Shown here one piece after another: positions 1 through 8,041 of a DNA stretch of 48,867 nucleotides. The position numbers and the translations under genes were made by a program. The notes beneath the pieces were generated by a model, which did no database searches, had not been told where the DNA came from, and worked only from the letters and a program-made list of their open reading frames with translations. The stretch's first letter is position 1, and each line of letters opens with the position of its first letter. Source of the DNA: Deltaproteobacteria bacterium (lineage in GTDB: Bacteria > Desulfobacterota > Syntrophia > Syntrophales > UBA5619); NCBI GenBank assembly GCA_021372695.1, contig JAJFTY010000196.1:1-48867 (forward strand), given 5' to 3'.

Positions 1-732
1 GCCCTCCCTGTCAATGACCCGGAAGTCGTAGGTATCCGGCGGGTTCTCCCCGACAAGGCGACGACGATGGCATTCGATGACGAGGTCTCGGTCTTCCGGA
101 TGGACAAAATCGACAAAGGGCCGGCGACAAATTTCCTCAACGGAGAAGCCCGTCAATCCCATCCCCTTACGATTGACGAAAGCTACCTTCTCATCCTGGA
201 CGATGTAGATTCCCTCATTGACGTTCTCTATCAGATAGCCGTAACTATCCTCGGATGTTTGCCACCGAGGCTTGAGCTCGGATTGAACTGTGATGTCCCT
301 GACGACCGTGCACACGGCGGGATGGCCGTTCCACCCTTGCAGGGGGGTGGCTGTTAAGGCCAACAACTTTTTTTCTCCCGATTGGTCAATCACTTGCCGC
401 TCTGATTTTTGTGGCTGACCGGTACGGAAAGTATCCGCCACGGGACAATCGTCGCATGGCTGATCGCGCCGTTCATAGACCTGGAAACACTTTCGTCCCA
501 GGCCTCCGAAGAGCATTTTGAAGAAGTGATTCTCGTAAAGGATAACGTGATCTCTGTCCTGGACATTGACGCCGATATCGATGGCATCCAGGAGACTGGA
601 AAGACGGCTATTTTCATCCCTGAGAATCCCGGCCTGCCGTCGCCAAGACTCACAGGAGCCCGCAAAGGACTCTTGCCCTACCCGAGAATTCCCCGGACCG
701 GCATTTCCGGGAAATTCGATTTTCCCGTTCAT
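1..732 (-). CDS. PAS-domain sensor protein, 3' part outside window
   Basis: The frame is open from an ATG at 730-732 to the left edge (244 codons), so the C-terminal output domain is not visible. Two PAS-like domains can be read. The first, about residues 35-145, starts SSLLDAIDIGVNVQDRDHVI and holds a CDDCP motif after YERRDQP; this Cys-pair version is common in PAS proteins of deltaproteobacteria. The second starts near DSYGYLIENVNEGIYIVQDE and continues through FVNRKGMGLTGFSVEEI and FVHPEDRD, the usual PAS core and turn. The protein is probably a histidine kinase, a diguanylate cyclase or a sigma-54 activator; the window cannot decide which. There is no N-terminal membrane segment, so sensing is probably cytoplasmic. 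A possible promoter lies about 100 bases upstream. It follows the cyuA-like gene on the same strand after a 435-base gap and is probably a separate transcript. Confidence 0.85.
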   Translation of the reverse strand, partial: MNGKIEFPGNAGPGNSRVGQESFAGSCESWRRQAGILRDENSRLSSLLDAIDIGVNVQDRDHVILYENHFFKMLFGGLGRKCFQVYERRDQPCDDCPVADTFRTGQPQKSERQVIDQSGEKKLLALTATPLQGWNGHPAVCTVVRDITVQSELKPRWQTSEDSYGYLIENVNEGIYIVQDEKVAFVNRKGMGLTGFSVEEICRRPFVDFVHPEDRDLVIECHRRRLVGENPPDTYDFRVIDREG

Positions 733-1167
733 TTCAATACTTCTGCTTTCTTAAATGCCACACATCCACCTGTTGGATCGGAATGACCGATTATTCTTGA
801 GGCAAATCGAATCCCGACACGAGGGGACGTGATCTCTAACAGAGGCCTTGCTTCCATGTCAAGAAAACTTTGGTTCTTCCGAATTACTTCCAGTTTTCTT
901 GTGCATAGGACGGGCCTCAGCGCCCTTTGATTCTCTGTTCTGACCGTTGGGTCGTTTGATAGGATGGACGCAATGGAGGGTAAGCTTGGGGGCGGAAGCA
1001 TCCGGCCAAAACTCGGGATCCCCTCCCCTTCCTGTTGGAGGCAATTGTCCCTCCCCGTTACGCGCTCCACAAAGCCACACCTGGCTGTATCCATGAAAAT
1101 CAATGAATATAAATTGTACTGAAGTTCCTGATAGTGACACATAATCTTTGGTAGCGCATGAACGACG
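733..1167. other. Intergenic, no gene seen
   Basis: These 435 bases lie between two minus-strand genes. Short open frames on both strands overlap each other and show no recognisable family or good ribosome binding site. Apart from the candidate promoter at 834-862 I see no clear terminator for the upstream gene and no repeat. Confidence 0.5.
834..862 (-). promoter_or_regulatory. Candidate sigma-70 promoter for PAS gene
   Basis: On the minus strand TTGACA (857-862) is followed, 17 bases later, by TTAGAG (834-839). The -35 box is perfect but the -10 box is weak. The predicted start of transcription would leave a leader of about 95 bases before the PAS gene ATG. Confidence 0.35.
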
Positions 1168-2469
1168 TTACTTCGTCAGCATGATATCCAGGATGGTGCG
1201 GTCGGTCATATCCATCCCTTCGCATACGATCCGTTCGAGGTGGTCGATACTGTCATCCGCATCGGTGCCGACAATACCCGCATCGGATGGGGCACCCTTG
1301 CCATCCATGGCCATTACGGCGGAAAGTGCCGCGGCATGGACCGCTGAATCGATCTTGAGTGCGCAGGTTCCTTTGGCGCCGTCACAGATGATACCGGTCA
1401 AATTGCCCACCATGTTGTTCACCGCGGAATTGATCTCGTAGCTGCCACCCCCGAGGAGGCGGACAAAACCGCAGGCCGTTCCGATTGCCGCGGTGAAAGC
1501 GCCGCAGAGGGATGACAGCCGTCCCTTGCGCGCCGCAATTGTGATCGCGACACTGCTGCTCAAGGCGAGGGCGCGGGCAAGCGCTTCCCGGGAAGCACCC
1601 ATCTTTTCGGCGAGGACGGCTACGGGTACCGTGGCCGTTATCCCCTGATTTCCCGAACCGGAATTGATGACCACCGGCAGCGAAGATCCTGTCATGCGGG
1701 CATTGGAAGCCGAAGAGGCCTTCGCCGTTGCAACGTGCAAGGCGTCGATGACGGCGCTGCGGTTACCGGCGAAGGTCAGGGATTCGCGTCCGGCATCGAT
1801 GCCATGGTCATCGAGTGAAGGGTCGGATAATCTCATGTTGATGACCGCAGCGTCCAAGAGGAAAGAAATGGCCTCCGGATCGACCGTATCGGCGAAGGCG
1901 ATCATCTGTGAAAAAGAGGGATATCCGTTCGGGAAAATGGCGGGCATCCCAGACGGCGCAACCATTTCTTCACTGGGAAGCCTTAGCCGCTCGACGCCGT
2001 CGATGCGAAGGCTTTCAAGTCTGTCGTGAAAATGGGCGATGGTCGCGATAGCCTCGTGTCCGCCAGCCAGTGCGGCGACTTCAATGAAGATGGCCGGTAC
2101 CTCCTCCCGCAAAGCGAGGTCGACCTTCTCCTCCTCCAGAATGACCCTGGCACGGGCCTCCACATCCGGAGTAACCCTCGCGAGGACAGCCAGACCATCC
2201 TGCGGATTTCCGCTCATGGCGCCGAGGACCACAGCCGCCTTGATCCCTCGGAGCGAGGAGTTGGGCAATCCGACGGACATGGCATTTTTGATGATATCGC
2301 GGCTCGCGGCTACGGATATCCGCTCGGGTTCGAGCGCAAACTCCTTGCGCAAGGCCTGCACCGCCGTAGCGCCTGCCAGTGCGGCGGCAGCCGGCTCCGT
2401 GCAGCCCATGGCCTCGATCAGTTCCTTCTTGAGTACGATCAATAAATCATGGCTCATCGGGTCGTTCAT
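1168..2469 (-). CDS. cyuA: CyuA/YhaM-family L-cysteine desulfidase-like [4Fe-4S] protein
   Basis: The 433-residue product matches the UPF0597/CyuA family along its length: GCTEP near residue 23, NARMTGSSLPVVINSGSGNQ in the middle, CDGAKGTC at 362-369 and a TDRTILDIM end. The cysteines at 23, 322 and 362 fit the three cluster ligands of the family, and the 40-residue spacing of the last two agrees with the Methanocaldococcus enzyme as I remember it. Characterised members break L-cysteine into pyruvate, ammonia and sulfide; relatives resemble serine dehydratases, so the substrate here is open. The ATG at 2469 was chosen because GAAGGAAAAG lies just before it; upstream in-frame codons lack such a site. 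It is the last gene of the unit that encodes TctBAC, suggesting that it degrades whatever is imported. A terminator-like hairpin precedes it. Confidence 0.85.
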   Translation of the reverse strand: MNDPMSHDLLIVLKKELIEAMGCTEPAAAALAGATAVQALRKEFALEPERISVAASRDIIKNAMSVGLPNSSLRGIKAAVVLGAMSGNPQDGLAVLARVTPDVEARARVILEEEKVDLALREEVPAIFIEVAALAGGHEAIATIAHFHDRLESLRIDGVERLRLPSEEMVAPSGMPAIFPNGYPSFSQMIAFADTVDPEAISFLLDAAVINMRLSDPSLDDHGIDAGRESLTFAGNRSAVIDALHVATAKASSASNARMTGSSLPVVINSGSGNQGITATVPVAVLAEKMGASREALARALALSSSVAITIAARKGRLSSLCGAFTAAIGTACGFVRLLGGGSYEINSAVNNMVGNLTGIICDGAKGTCALKIDSAVHAAALSAVMAMDGKGAPSDAGIVGTDADDSIDHLERIVCEGMDMTDRTILDIMLTK

Positions 2470-2530
2470 GACTTTTCCTTCTGTTGCATGGCATCGCTCG
2501 AACCCGTATCTCGGGTTCACTTCCCCAAAA

Positions 2531-2567
2531 GTCACCCCGCGCCGATTCTGTCGCGACGCAGGGTGAC
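2531..2567 (-). terminator. Attenuator-like hairpin between tctC and cyuA
   Basis: In the minus-strand transcript an 11-bp stem, GTCACCCTGCG pairing with CGCGGGGTGAC with one G-U pair, closes a 15-base loop and is followed by TTTT. It begins a few bases after the tctC stop. The short U run suggests partial termination, so cyuA would be made at a lower level than the transporter genes. Confidence 0.65.
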
Positions 2568-2574
2568 GGTCAGA

Positions 2575-3582
2575 CTACTTCTTCAACCCCAGTTTCACGG
2601 CCAGTACCTGGGAGGATTTGAACTGCTCCTCCGTCCACGTCCGATAGGCCTTTGCATTCTGATAGGCCGGGATGAGACCCATGTTTTCAAGCGACGCGAG
2701 GAACTCCTTGTCCTTGAGCGCATCGGCAATCGCCATTTCCCACTTGGCCACAATCGCTTCCGGCATGTTCGCCGGCCCCACGTAACCGCTGGCAGCCATG
2801 ACGCTGTAGGCCGGGAACCCGGCTTCCTTGCTCGTGGGAACGTCTGGAAGCTCTTTCACCCGCTCCGCATTTGTGTGCATCAAGGCACGGAGCTTGCCGG
2901 CCTTAACCAACTCCAGGACCTCGGGAAGTTGCTGCGCAACGAAATCGACATGGCCGCCGGCCAGGTTGGTGACCACCAGCACACCGCCGTTGAAAGAGAC
3001 CATGTCGACCTTTGAAGGATCGACGCCCGCGGACTGCAGGAGCTGGGCAATCCCGAAGGCACCTGTTCCGGCCAGTCCCGAGACGCCCGACTTGAACTTG
3101 GCGGGGTCTTTCTTGATCGCCTCCACGAGTTCCTTGGCCGTCTTGTAAGGGGAATTAGCATTGACGGTCAGCACGGACGGGGTGACCCCGATTCGCGCCA
3201 GGTAAGTGAAACTGTCCCATTTGTAAGGGTTGTTGCTCTGGGCGGCCGGGGCAAAGGCCAGCGTGTTGACCTGGCCGTTGTTGATGGTGTATCCGTCAGG
3301 GGCTGACTGCGCTACGGCCGCCGTTCCGACGACCCCACCCCCGCCCGCCTTGTTCACCACGCTGACCGGTTGTCCCCACTTCTTCGACAGGTAGGTCGCC
3401 AGCAGGCGGGTGACCTGGTCGGCGGAGCCGCCGGGTGCAAAGGCCACCACGATCTGGATCGGTTTGGTGGGATAGGCGGCCGCGGCGGCGCACTCGGAAG
3501 CCGGTGCCAAGAGGCAGCCGATCAGGCTGAGCATAACGGCAAGACTGGTCAATCTTGCGAATAAACGAGTTCTCATAACCAT
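2575..3582 (-). CDS. tctC: TctC-type periplasmic solute-binding protein (Bug family)
   Basis: This is the extracytoplasmic receptor of a tripartite tricarboxylate transporter (335 residues, family size about 325). An N-terminal signal sequence (Arg-rich start, hydrophobic stretch, then SECAAAAAYPTKP) is followed by the Bug landmarks PIQIVVAFAPGGSADQVTR, GGGGVVGTAAVAQSAPDGYT and a conserved VPTSKEAGFPAY region. A LIGC motif inside the signal could also be a lipobox. The ATG at 3582 was chosen because AAGGAG lies 7 bases before it; further upstream in-frame codons fall in sequence that does not look like protein. Bug proteins bind carboxylates or amino acids; the ligand cannot be told from sequence. 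It follows tctA by 82 bases. Confidence 0.93.
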   Translation of the reverse strand: MVMRTRLFARLTSLAVMLSLIGCLLAPASECAAAAAYPTKPIQIVVAFAPGGSADQVTRLLATYLSKKWGQPVSVVNKAGGGGVVGTAAVAQSAPDGYTINNGQVNTLAFAPAAQSNNPYKWDSFTYLARIGVTPSVLTVNANSPYKTAKELVEAIKKDPAKFKSGVSGLAGTGAFGIAQLLQSAGVDPSKVDMVSFNGGVLVVTNLAGGHVDFVAQQLPEVLELVKAGKLRALMHTNAERVKELPDVPTSKEAGFPAYSVMAASGYVGPANMPEAIVAKWEMAIADALKDKEFLASLENMGLIPAYQNAKAYRTWTEEQFKSSQVLAVKLGLKK

Positions 3583-3664
3583 TACTCTTCTCCTTTTCAT
3601 AAGTCCCCGAGGGACGTGTTTATCAGGGTATCCGGACGAACCCTTTTGTTCATGCCTGTATACC

Positions 3665-5173
3665 CTATATGTTTGATTCAAGGAAAGTTTCGGCCGCCTT
3701 GCGACTCTTCCTCCGCGCATAGAAGGCCGCCGCAACGGAGATTACCGCCAAAATTAGCAGGACCAGGGAGATCGGTCGCGTCACGAAGATGCTCACACTC
3801 CCCTTAGAAATGGTCAGCGACTGCCGCAAGGCGTCCTCCAGCATTGGCGAAAGGATCAGGGCCAGCACGACGGGGGCTGTAGGGTATTCGAGCTTCTTCA
3901 TCAGATATCCCACGATGCCCATGCCGAAGGCCACCCCCACGTCGAAGAAACTGTTCCGGATCCCATAGGCTCCGATCAGACAGAGTACCAGGATCCCCGG
4001 CGCCAGGTAAGGATAGGGCACCCGGATCAGCTGCGCCCAGAGGCCCACCAGGGGCAGGTTCAGGACCAGCAGTAACACGTTGCCTATGTACATGCTTGCA
4101 ATGAGCGCCCAGACGAATTCCGGGCTTTTGTCGAACAGCATGGGCCCAGGCTTCAGCCCATGGAGCATAAATGCCCCGAGCAGCACCGCCATGGGGGCCG
4201 ACACCGGGATCCCCAGGGACAGGAGCGGCACCATGGCCCCATTCACGGCCGCATTGTTGGCCCCCTCAGAGGCCGCCACCCCTTCGATGGCGCCTTTCCC
4301 GAACCTTTCAGGGTGTTTGGAGACGTTCTGCTCCACATTGTAGGCCATGAAGGCCGCCACCGCCCCGCTGGACCCGGGCAGCACCCCGATGAAAAAGCCG
4401 ATGATGGAACTGCGAACCATGGCCCCGGCCGTCCGCTTCAGATCCTCTCGGGTGGGGAAGAGGTTCTTCAGCTTGGTCTTGAGCACATCGAGACTCGCCC
4501 CCTCCATATTCTCCAGCACTTCGGGAATGGCGAACAGCCCGACCACCACCGCCACGAAGTCGATCCCCGCCATCAAATCGACGCTGCCGAAGGTAAAGCG
4601 GCTCTGCCCCGTAACCGGCTCCATGCCGATCGTTGCCAGAAGCATCCCCAGGAGGCCGGCCAGGAGCCCCTTCGCCATGGACTTGCCGACGAGGCTAACC
4701 ACAATGGTGAGGCCTAGGGTCATGAGCGAGAAATACTCCGGGGGGCCGAAGGCAAGGGCGTAGGAGGCCAACGGGACCGCGAGGGTCATCAGCAGGATCA
4801 GCGACAGGGTGCCGGCCACGAAGGAAGCGATCGCCGATATCCCCAGGGCGGGACCGGCCTGCCCTTGGCGGGCCATCTGATACCCGTCCAGTGAGGTGGC
4901 CACTGAGGCAGCCTCCCCGGGGATGTTGATCAGAATGGCCGTTGTGGAGCCGCCGTACATGGCCCCGTAGTAGATCCCCGCCAGCATGATGATCGCCGTC
5001 GTCGGCCCGAGGCCGACGGTGATCGGGGCCAGGATGGCGATGCTGACCGTGGCCCCAATGCCGGGCAGGACGCCGACCATGGTCCCGATGAAGACGCCGA
5101 TGAAGCAGTAGAGAATATTGGTTGGGGTCAACGCGATGGCAAATCCCGTTGCCAAGTGATGCAAAATATCCAT
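3665..5173 (-). CDS. tctA: TctA-type large permease of tripartite transporter
   Basis: The 502-residue product is the large membrane subunit of a tripartite tricarboxylate transporter, predicted to have about 12 membrane segments and to use an ion gradient. Family marks are GVLPGIGATVSIAILAP, YYGAMYGGSTTAILINIPGE followed by TSLDGYQMARQGQ, and PGSSGAVAAF in the second half, consistent with the internal duplication of TctA. The ATG at 5173 is preceded by GGAGG at the correct distance, which favours it over an upstream start. It lies 16 bases after tctB and 82 before tctC, so the three subunits share a transcript. The order B-A-C differs from the common C-B-A order, which is not unusual for these systems. 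Confidence 0.95.
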   Translation of the reverse strand: MDILHHLATGFAIALTPTNILYCFIGVFIGTMVGVLPGIGATVSIAILAPITVGLGPTTAIIMLAGIYYGAMYGGSTTAILINIPGEAASVATSLDGYQMARQGQAGPALGISAIASFVAGTLSLILLMTLAVPLASYALAFGPPEYFSLMTLGLTIVVSLVGKSMAKGLLAGLLGMLLATIGMEPVTGQSRFTFGSVDLMAGIDFVAVVVGLFAIPEVLENMEGASLDVLKTKLKNLFPTREDLKRTAGAMVRSSIIGFFIGVLPGSSGAVAAFMAYNVEQNVSKHPERFGKGAIEGVAASEGANNAAVNGAMVPLLSLGIPVSAPMAVLLGAFMLHGLKPGPMLFDKSPEFVWALIASMYIGNVLLLVLNLPLVGLWAQLIRVPYPYLAPGILVLCLIGAYGIRNSFFDVGVAFGMGIVGYLMKKLEYPTAPVVLALILSPMLEDALRQSLTISKGSVSIFVTRPISLVLLILAVISVAAAFYARRKSRKAAETFLESNI

Positions 5174-5189
5174 GAACAGATCCTCCGCC

Positions 5190-5654
5190 TTACGGCATAC
5201 CACCCCATAACCCGGTCGGCAGGTCCGCCTTCAGCCAGACCTTGAACACAAAAAACAACCCCACGGCTGTCAGGGCACTGACCGCAACCGACGAGACCCA
5301 CCGTCGGGAACCCAGCATACGGGCCATGAACAGCATGTAGACGGCGGTAGGAAGGATGAACCCCACGAGGGTGATCAGATAGGCGTAGATCACGAAAGCC
5401 ACGAAGGTGAGCCCGATCCGCCTAAGGCCGATCCCTTTGGGCCACTGCACAGGGCGGTCCTGAGACACGGGCCGCCGGAAGGCGTTCACGACGATGACCG
5501 CCGAAGCCACGAGGGCGAACAGGGAAAGCCAAAAAGGATAGAATCCCAAGCCGGGCGCGTTCCGGTACATCATTTCGAGCTTGGTGGATTCATAAAACAC
5601 CAGCAGGAACACCACCATGAGAATCACACCGGAGATTTTATCCGCACGTTTCAT
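5190..5654 (-). CDS. tctB: TctB-type small permease of tripartite transporter (DUF1468)
   Basis: A 154-residue protein with four hydrophobic segments: near the N-terminus (VILMVVFLLVFY), around 38-56 (GFYPFWLSLFALVASAVIVV), in the middle, and at the C-terminal VSALTAVGLFFVFKVW. The length, topology and the phrase APGLGFYPFW are typical of the small TctB subunit, which pairs with TctA in the inner membrane. The ATG at 5654 follows GAGGTG at 8 bases; a TTG five codons earlier is less likely. It is the first transporter gene after the M29-like enzyme gene, from which a 163-base gap with a terminator-like hairpin separates it. Confidence 0.9.
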   Translation of the reverse strand: MKRADKISGVILMVVFLLVFYESTKLEMMYRNAPGLGFYPFWLSLFALVASAVIVVNAFRRPVSQDRPVQWPKGIGLRRIGLTFVAFVIYAYLITLVGFILPTAVYMLFMARMLGSRRWVSSVAVSALTAVGLFFVFKVWLKADLPTGLWGGMP

Positions 5655-5686
5655 TTCCGGACACCTCAAAAGATGTCAAACTTGGT

Positions 5687-5727
5687 AAAAAATAAAAAAC
5701 GGCCCCTTTTCCCCTGACCCAAGGCCG
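5687..5727 (-). terminator. Terminator between M29-like gene and tctB
   Basis: On the minus strand CGGCC and GGCCG enclose an 18-base loop and are followed at once by TTTTTTATTTTTT. The stem is short but the U tract is long. It would stop part of the transcription entering tctB, so tctBAC-cyuA may be less expressed than the upstream genes or may have its own start. Confidence 0.6.
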
Positions 5728-5772
5728 CTTCTTACTTCAAGAAGACGCTTCTTCCTGTAAAAGGACCCGATA

Positions 5773-5795
5773 CCCGGCTTCTGTACGGAGCCGGG
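5773..5795 (-). terminator. Hairpin just downstream of M29-like gene
   Basis: CCCGGCT and AGCCGGG form a perfect 7-bp stem with a 9-base loop, 22 bases after the stop codon of the M29-like gene. No U run follows directly, so it may be an RNA-stabilising hairpin or may act with the terminator further on. Confidence 0.4.
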
Positions 5796-5817
5796 CAAAA
5801 TCTTTCCTACGAAGCGA

Positions 5818-6780
5818 TCAAAACTGGATCTCTCCATCCTTCAGCACGACTAAGCCGTCGAGCTCCAGCGTGGCCTTTTTGACCACCACGTCGTAATGGG
5901 CGGCCGCCAGAACGGTGCCTCCCATGAACTTGTTGGTGCCGAAGGCCACATGGGCGCTCCCGAATTCGCCCTCGTCGTCGTCAGGGGCGCCGCGCAGTTT
6001 GCAAAGCGGGTTAAGACCGACGCCGAGCTCAGCGACGTGATAGACATTGGGGTCGTTGAGACCGGCCATAAGGTTGCGGAACGTCACGGCCAGAGGACCG
6101 CCGGCGATGGACGCAAACCGCCCCTTCCTCACCTCGATCCGGGGATACTCCCCCTCCATAAACCCAACCCCGGGAATGGACCCATCCACCACCACCACGC
6201 CCTCGGCAGTCTCTTCGAGCGGGGCGATGCTGGCCTCGACGCCCGGCGGGGCGGCAATATCTTCGGTGTTGCCAAAGCCCGTGAGGGCGCGGCCCCGGCG
6301 TCCTTCAAGACTCATCCGGATGTCGGTGCCCGCGGCATTGGTCAGACGCGCCGTCTTGGCCTCGGTCATCCGCTTGGCCAGACCCTCGATGATGGGCCGC
6401 AAGGTGTGAAAATCCGCTTCCATGGGCGGAGCCAGGAGGCGATCCTCGGTCACCCGGGGCATGAGCAGAATCTTCGTCCCGCCCCGGGTCGCCTCCAGCC
6501 GCGCGGTCGTGTGGGCCATGTTTTTGGCCACCATGGCGATGACCACATCGGCGGCCTTCATCGCTGCAGCAACGGTGGGGGGCAGCTCCTCCCCCTGCAT
6601 CTTCTGAGCAGGCATGACAATCAGACAGACTTTCCCTCCTGCCTCGTGGGCCACCCCGGCGACCAACTTTCCAATCGCAAACTTGTCCGTGTCCGTGAGC
6701 ACGAGTACCTGTAGGCCCGGCATGACACCGCTGAGTTCAACGATCGTGCGCGCCGGCCTTGTTAGAAGCATATCCCGCAT
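5818..6780 (-). CDS. M29 aminopeptidase / NicX-like metalloenzyme
   Basis: The 320-residue product belongs to the superfamily that holds thermophilic (M29) aminopeptidases and the ring-opening NicX 2,5-dihydroxypyridine dioxygenase. The C-terminal third carries the recognisable metal-site pattern: AELGVGLNPLCKL, then GEFGSAHVAFG, then MGGTVLAAAHYDVVVKKATLELDG. The E, H and HxD residues are the probable metal ligands. The N-terminal domain is a Rossmann-like region (LQVLVLTDTDKFAIGK). The ATG at 6780 was chosen for AAAGGAG 8 bases upstream. Being beside a carboxylate-type transporter and a CyuA homologue, it may be a hydrolase or ring-cleavage enzyme acting on an imported compound; which of these cannot be told from the sequence. 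Confidence 0.75.
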   Translation of the reverse strand: MRDMLLTRPARTIVELSGVMPGLQVLVLTDTDKFAIGKLVAGVAHEAGGKVCLIVMPAQKMQGEELPPTVAAAMKAADVVIAMVAKNMAHTTARLEATRGGTKILLMPRVTEDRLLAPPMEADFHTLRPIIEGLAKRMTEAKTARLTNAAGTDIRMSLEGRRGRALTGFGNTEDIAAPPGVEASIAPLEETAEGVVVVDGSIPGVGFMEGEYPRIEVRKGRFASIAGGPLAVTFRNLMAGLNDPNVYHVAELGVGLNPLCKLRGAPDDDEGEFGSAHVAFGTNKFMGGTVLAAAHYDVVVKKATLELDGLVVLKDGEIQF

Positions 6781-6848
6781 TCCATGTTCTCCTTTGCCGT
6801 TGTTCCAAGATCCTTGCCCGCTTCCTAATATGGGCAAGATTGATTTTC

Positions 6849-6888
6849 TAAATCTCTTCCAGATATTTTAAATCTCTTCCAGATATTT
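6849..6888. repeat. 20-bp perfect tandem duplication over regulator stop codon
   Basis: The 20 bases TAAATCTCTTCCAGATATTT at 6849-6868 are repeated exactly at 6869-6888. The second copy encodes the last residues (KYLEEI) of the regulator; the first lies just after its stop and would encode the same residues again. Confidence 0.95.
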
Positions 6889-7524
6889 GTAAATCGTAGG
6901 TAACGAAACCCCCCATTCCCCGGATAACCTCTTGATGGACCCTTTGATCATGTAAAACCCGCTTTTCTTGAGATCCCTCATCACTCGCAGTTTGTCTTCC
7001 TTCGACATCGAACTGACCGGTTTATTAGTATTTCTCATCGCCTTCTCAATGAGTTGCCCCATTAAAGAGTCCACGTCCGATACAAATTTTTCCGGAGATT
7101 CGTTTTCCGCTTTGGCATGGTCAGGGTTGATGGGTTGGCATATCTGATCGACAAGATTCTTTGTGGTGAGATAAGGCGTCAAATCAATATTTATGCACAA
7201 ACAACCAATCGCATTATCCTTTTTATCCCTGATAAAGAGGGTGGTTGACTTTAATTCACGCCCTTCTTTCGTTTTTGTCCGGTAGCCGATTACAGCCGTG
7301 CATTTTTTGCTTATTTTATCTTTTTCATATAGGCGCAGCCCCATGTCAGTTATCGGGGCACCCACCTCGCGACCAGTGATATGGCCATTCGCTATCTTGA
7401 CGATCGCTCTGTCGAGATTGCGAAGATCATGCAGCACGACCTCACAATTACTTCCAAAAGTCTCTGCAATGGCATCGACCCACGGAATAAATTGCTTTAT
7501 GGTTTCGTTTTCTGCATTGCTCAC
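6868..7524 (-). CDS. DauR/YheO-like PAS-HTH transcriptional regulator
   Basis: The 218-residue protein has the two domains of the YheO/DauR family: an N-terminal PAS-like sensor (CEVVLHDLRNLDRAIVKIANGHITGR, KTKEGRELKSTTLFIRDKK, IGCLCINIDL) and a C-terminal helix-turn-helix (KSGFYMIKGSIKRLSGEWGV then SLPTIYKYLEEI). The known family member DauR represses D-arginine utilisation genes; others sit beside amino-acid catabolic genes. Here it is the promoter-proximal gene of the M29-like/TctBAC/CyuA unit, 87 bases before the enzyme gene, so it probably controls that unit in response to a small ligand. Its base composition is more AT-rich than the genes after it. A promoter is visible 60-90 bases upstream. 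Confidence 0.9.
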   Translation of the reverse strand: MSNAENETIKQFIPWVDAIAETFGSNCEVVLHDLRNLDRAIVKIANGHITGREVGAPITDMGLRLYEKDKISKKCTAVIGYRTKTKEGRELKSTTLFIRDKKDNAIGCLCINIDLTPYLTTKNLVDQICQPINPDHAKAENESPEKFVSDVDSLMGQLIEKAMRNTNKPVSSMSKEDKLRVMRDLKKSGFYMIKGSIKRLSGEWGVSLPTIYKYLEEI

Positions 7525-8041
7525 AAATAGACAACCTCTAAATTCATTGCTTACGCCGTATATAATAATTTATACTATGGGATATAATTATAATAAACCT
7601 AAAACGTTGTCAAGACTTTTTATTTCTTTTCTATATCATTTTACTCACATTATATTAAGTAGTTACGAATATCTCACTCCCTCCAAGAATGGCGTATACA
7701 TAAATTATAACACGTTATCATCTATCTACACGGAGGGGAATGCAAATTCTTCGATTTGGAAGTTTGAAATATTGTGAGGGGCTTTTCTTAGAAGAACCTT
7801 GATTTTGTTTGATTTTGAGTCGAGGTCTGGTCGAAATACAGTGTGCGCGTAGTTTAGGGCTGCGCCTTCCGTTGCGTCGCCATTTTCAACTTCATGGTCA
7901 AAAGACGACAAACTATGCATCACGTTTCCAAGCTGATCATCCAGATTCTTGCACGAAACAGCTACTGGATGAACCAAAATTATGGAACAAAACAGGTCTC
8001 AACGTCGACACGGCATGAACCGTCGGAGATTAGGGTGCCTT
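7525..8041. other. AT-rich upstream region, no convincing gene
   Basis: The first 200 bases are very AT-rich and hold the regulator promoter. The remainder has short open frames on both strands, for example a TTG-started 83-codon frame at 7726-7977 on the minus strand, that match no family I know. It may be decayed sequence next to the creA remnant. Confidence 0.45.
7587..7613 (-). promoter_or_regulatory. Promoter of DauR-like regulator with overlapping dyad
   Basis: On the minus strand TTGACA (7608-7613) and TATAAT (7587-7592) are both perfect boxes, but the spacer is only 15 bases. The palindrome TATAATTATA at 7584-7593 covers the -10 box and could be an operator, perhaps for the regulator itself. 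The flanks are strongly AT-rich. Confidence 0.55.

Noticed and set aside
7726..7977. 83-codon minus-strand frame
   Set aside because: It needs a TTG start without a ribosome binding site and matches nothing known.
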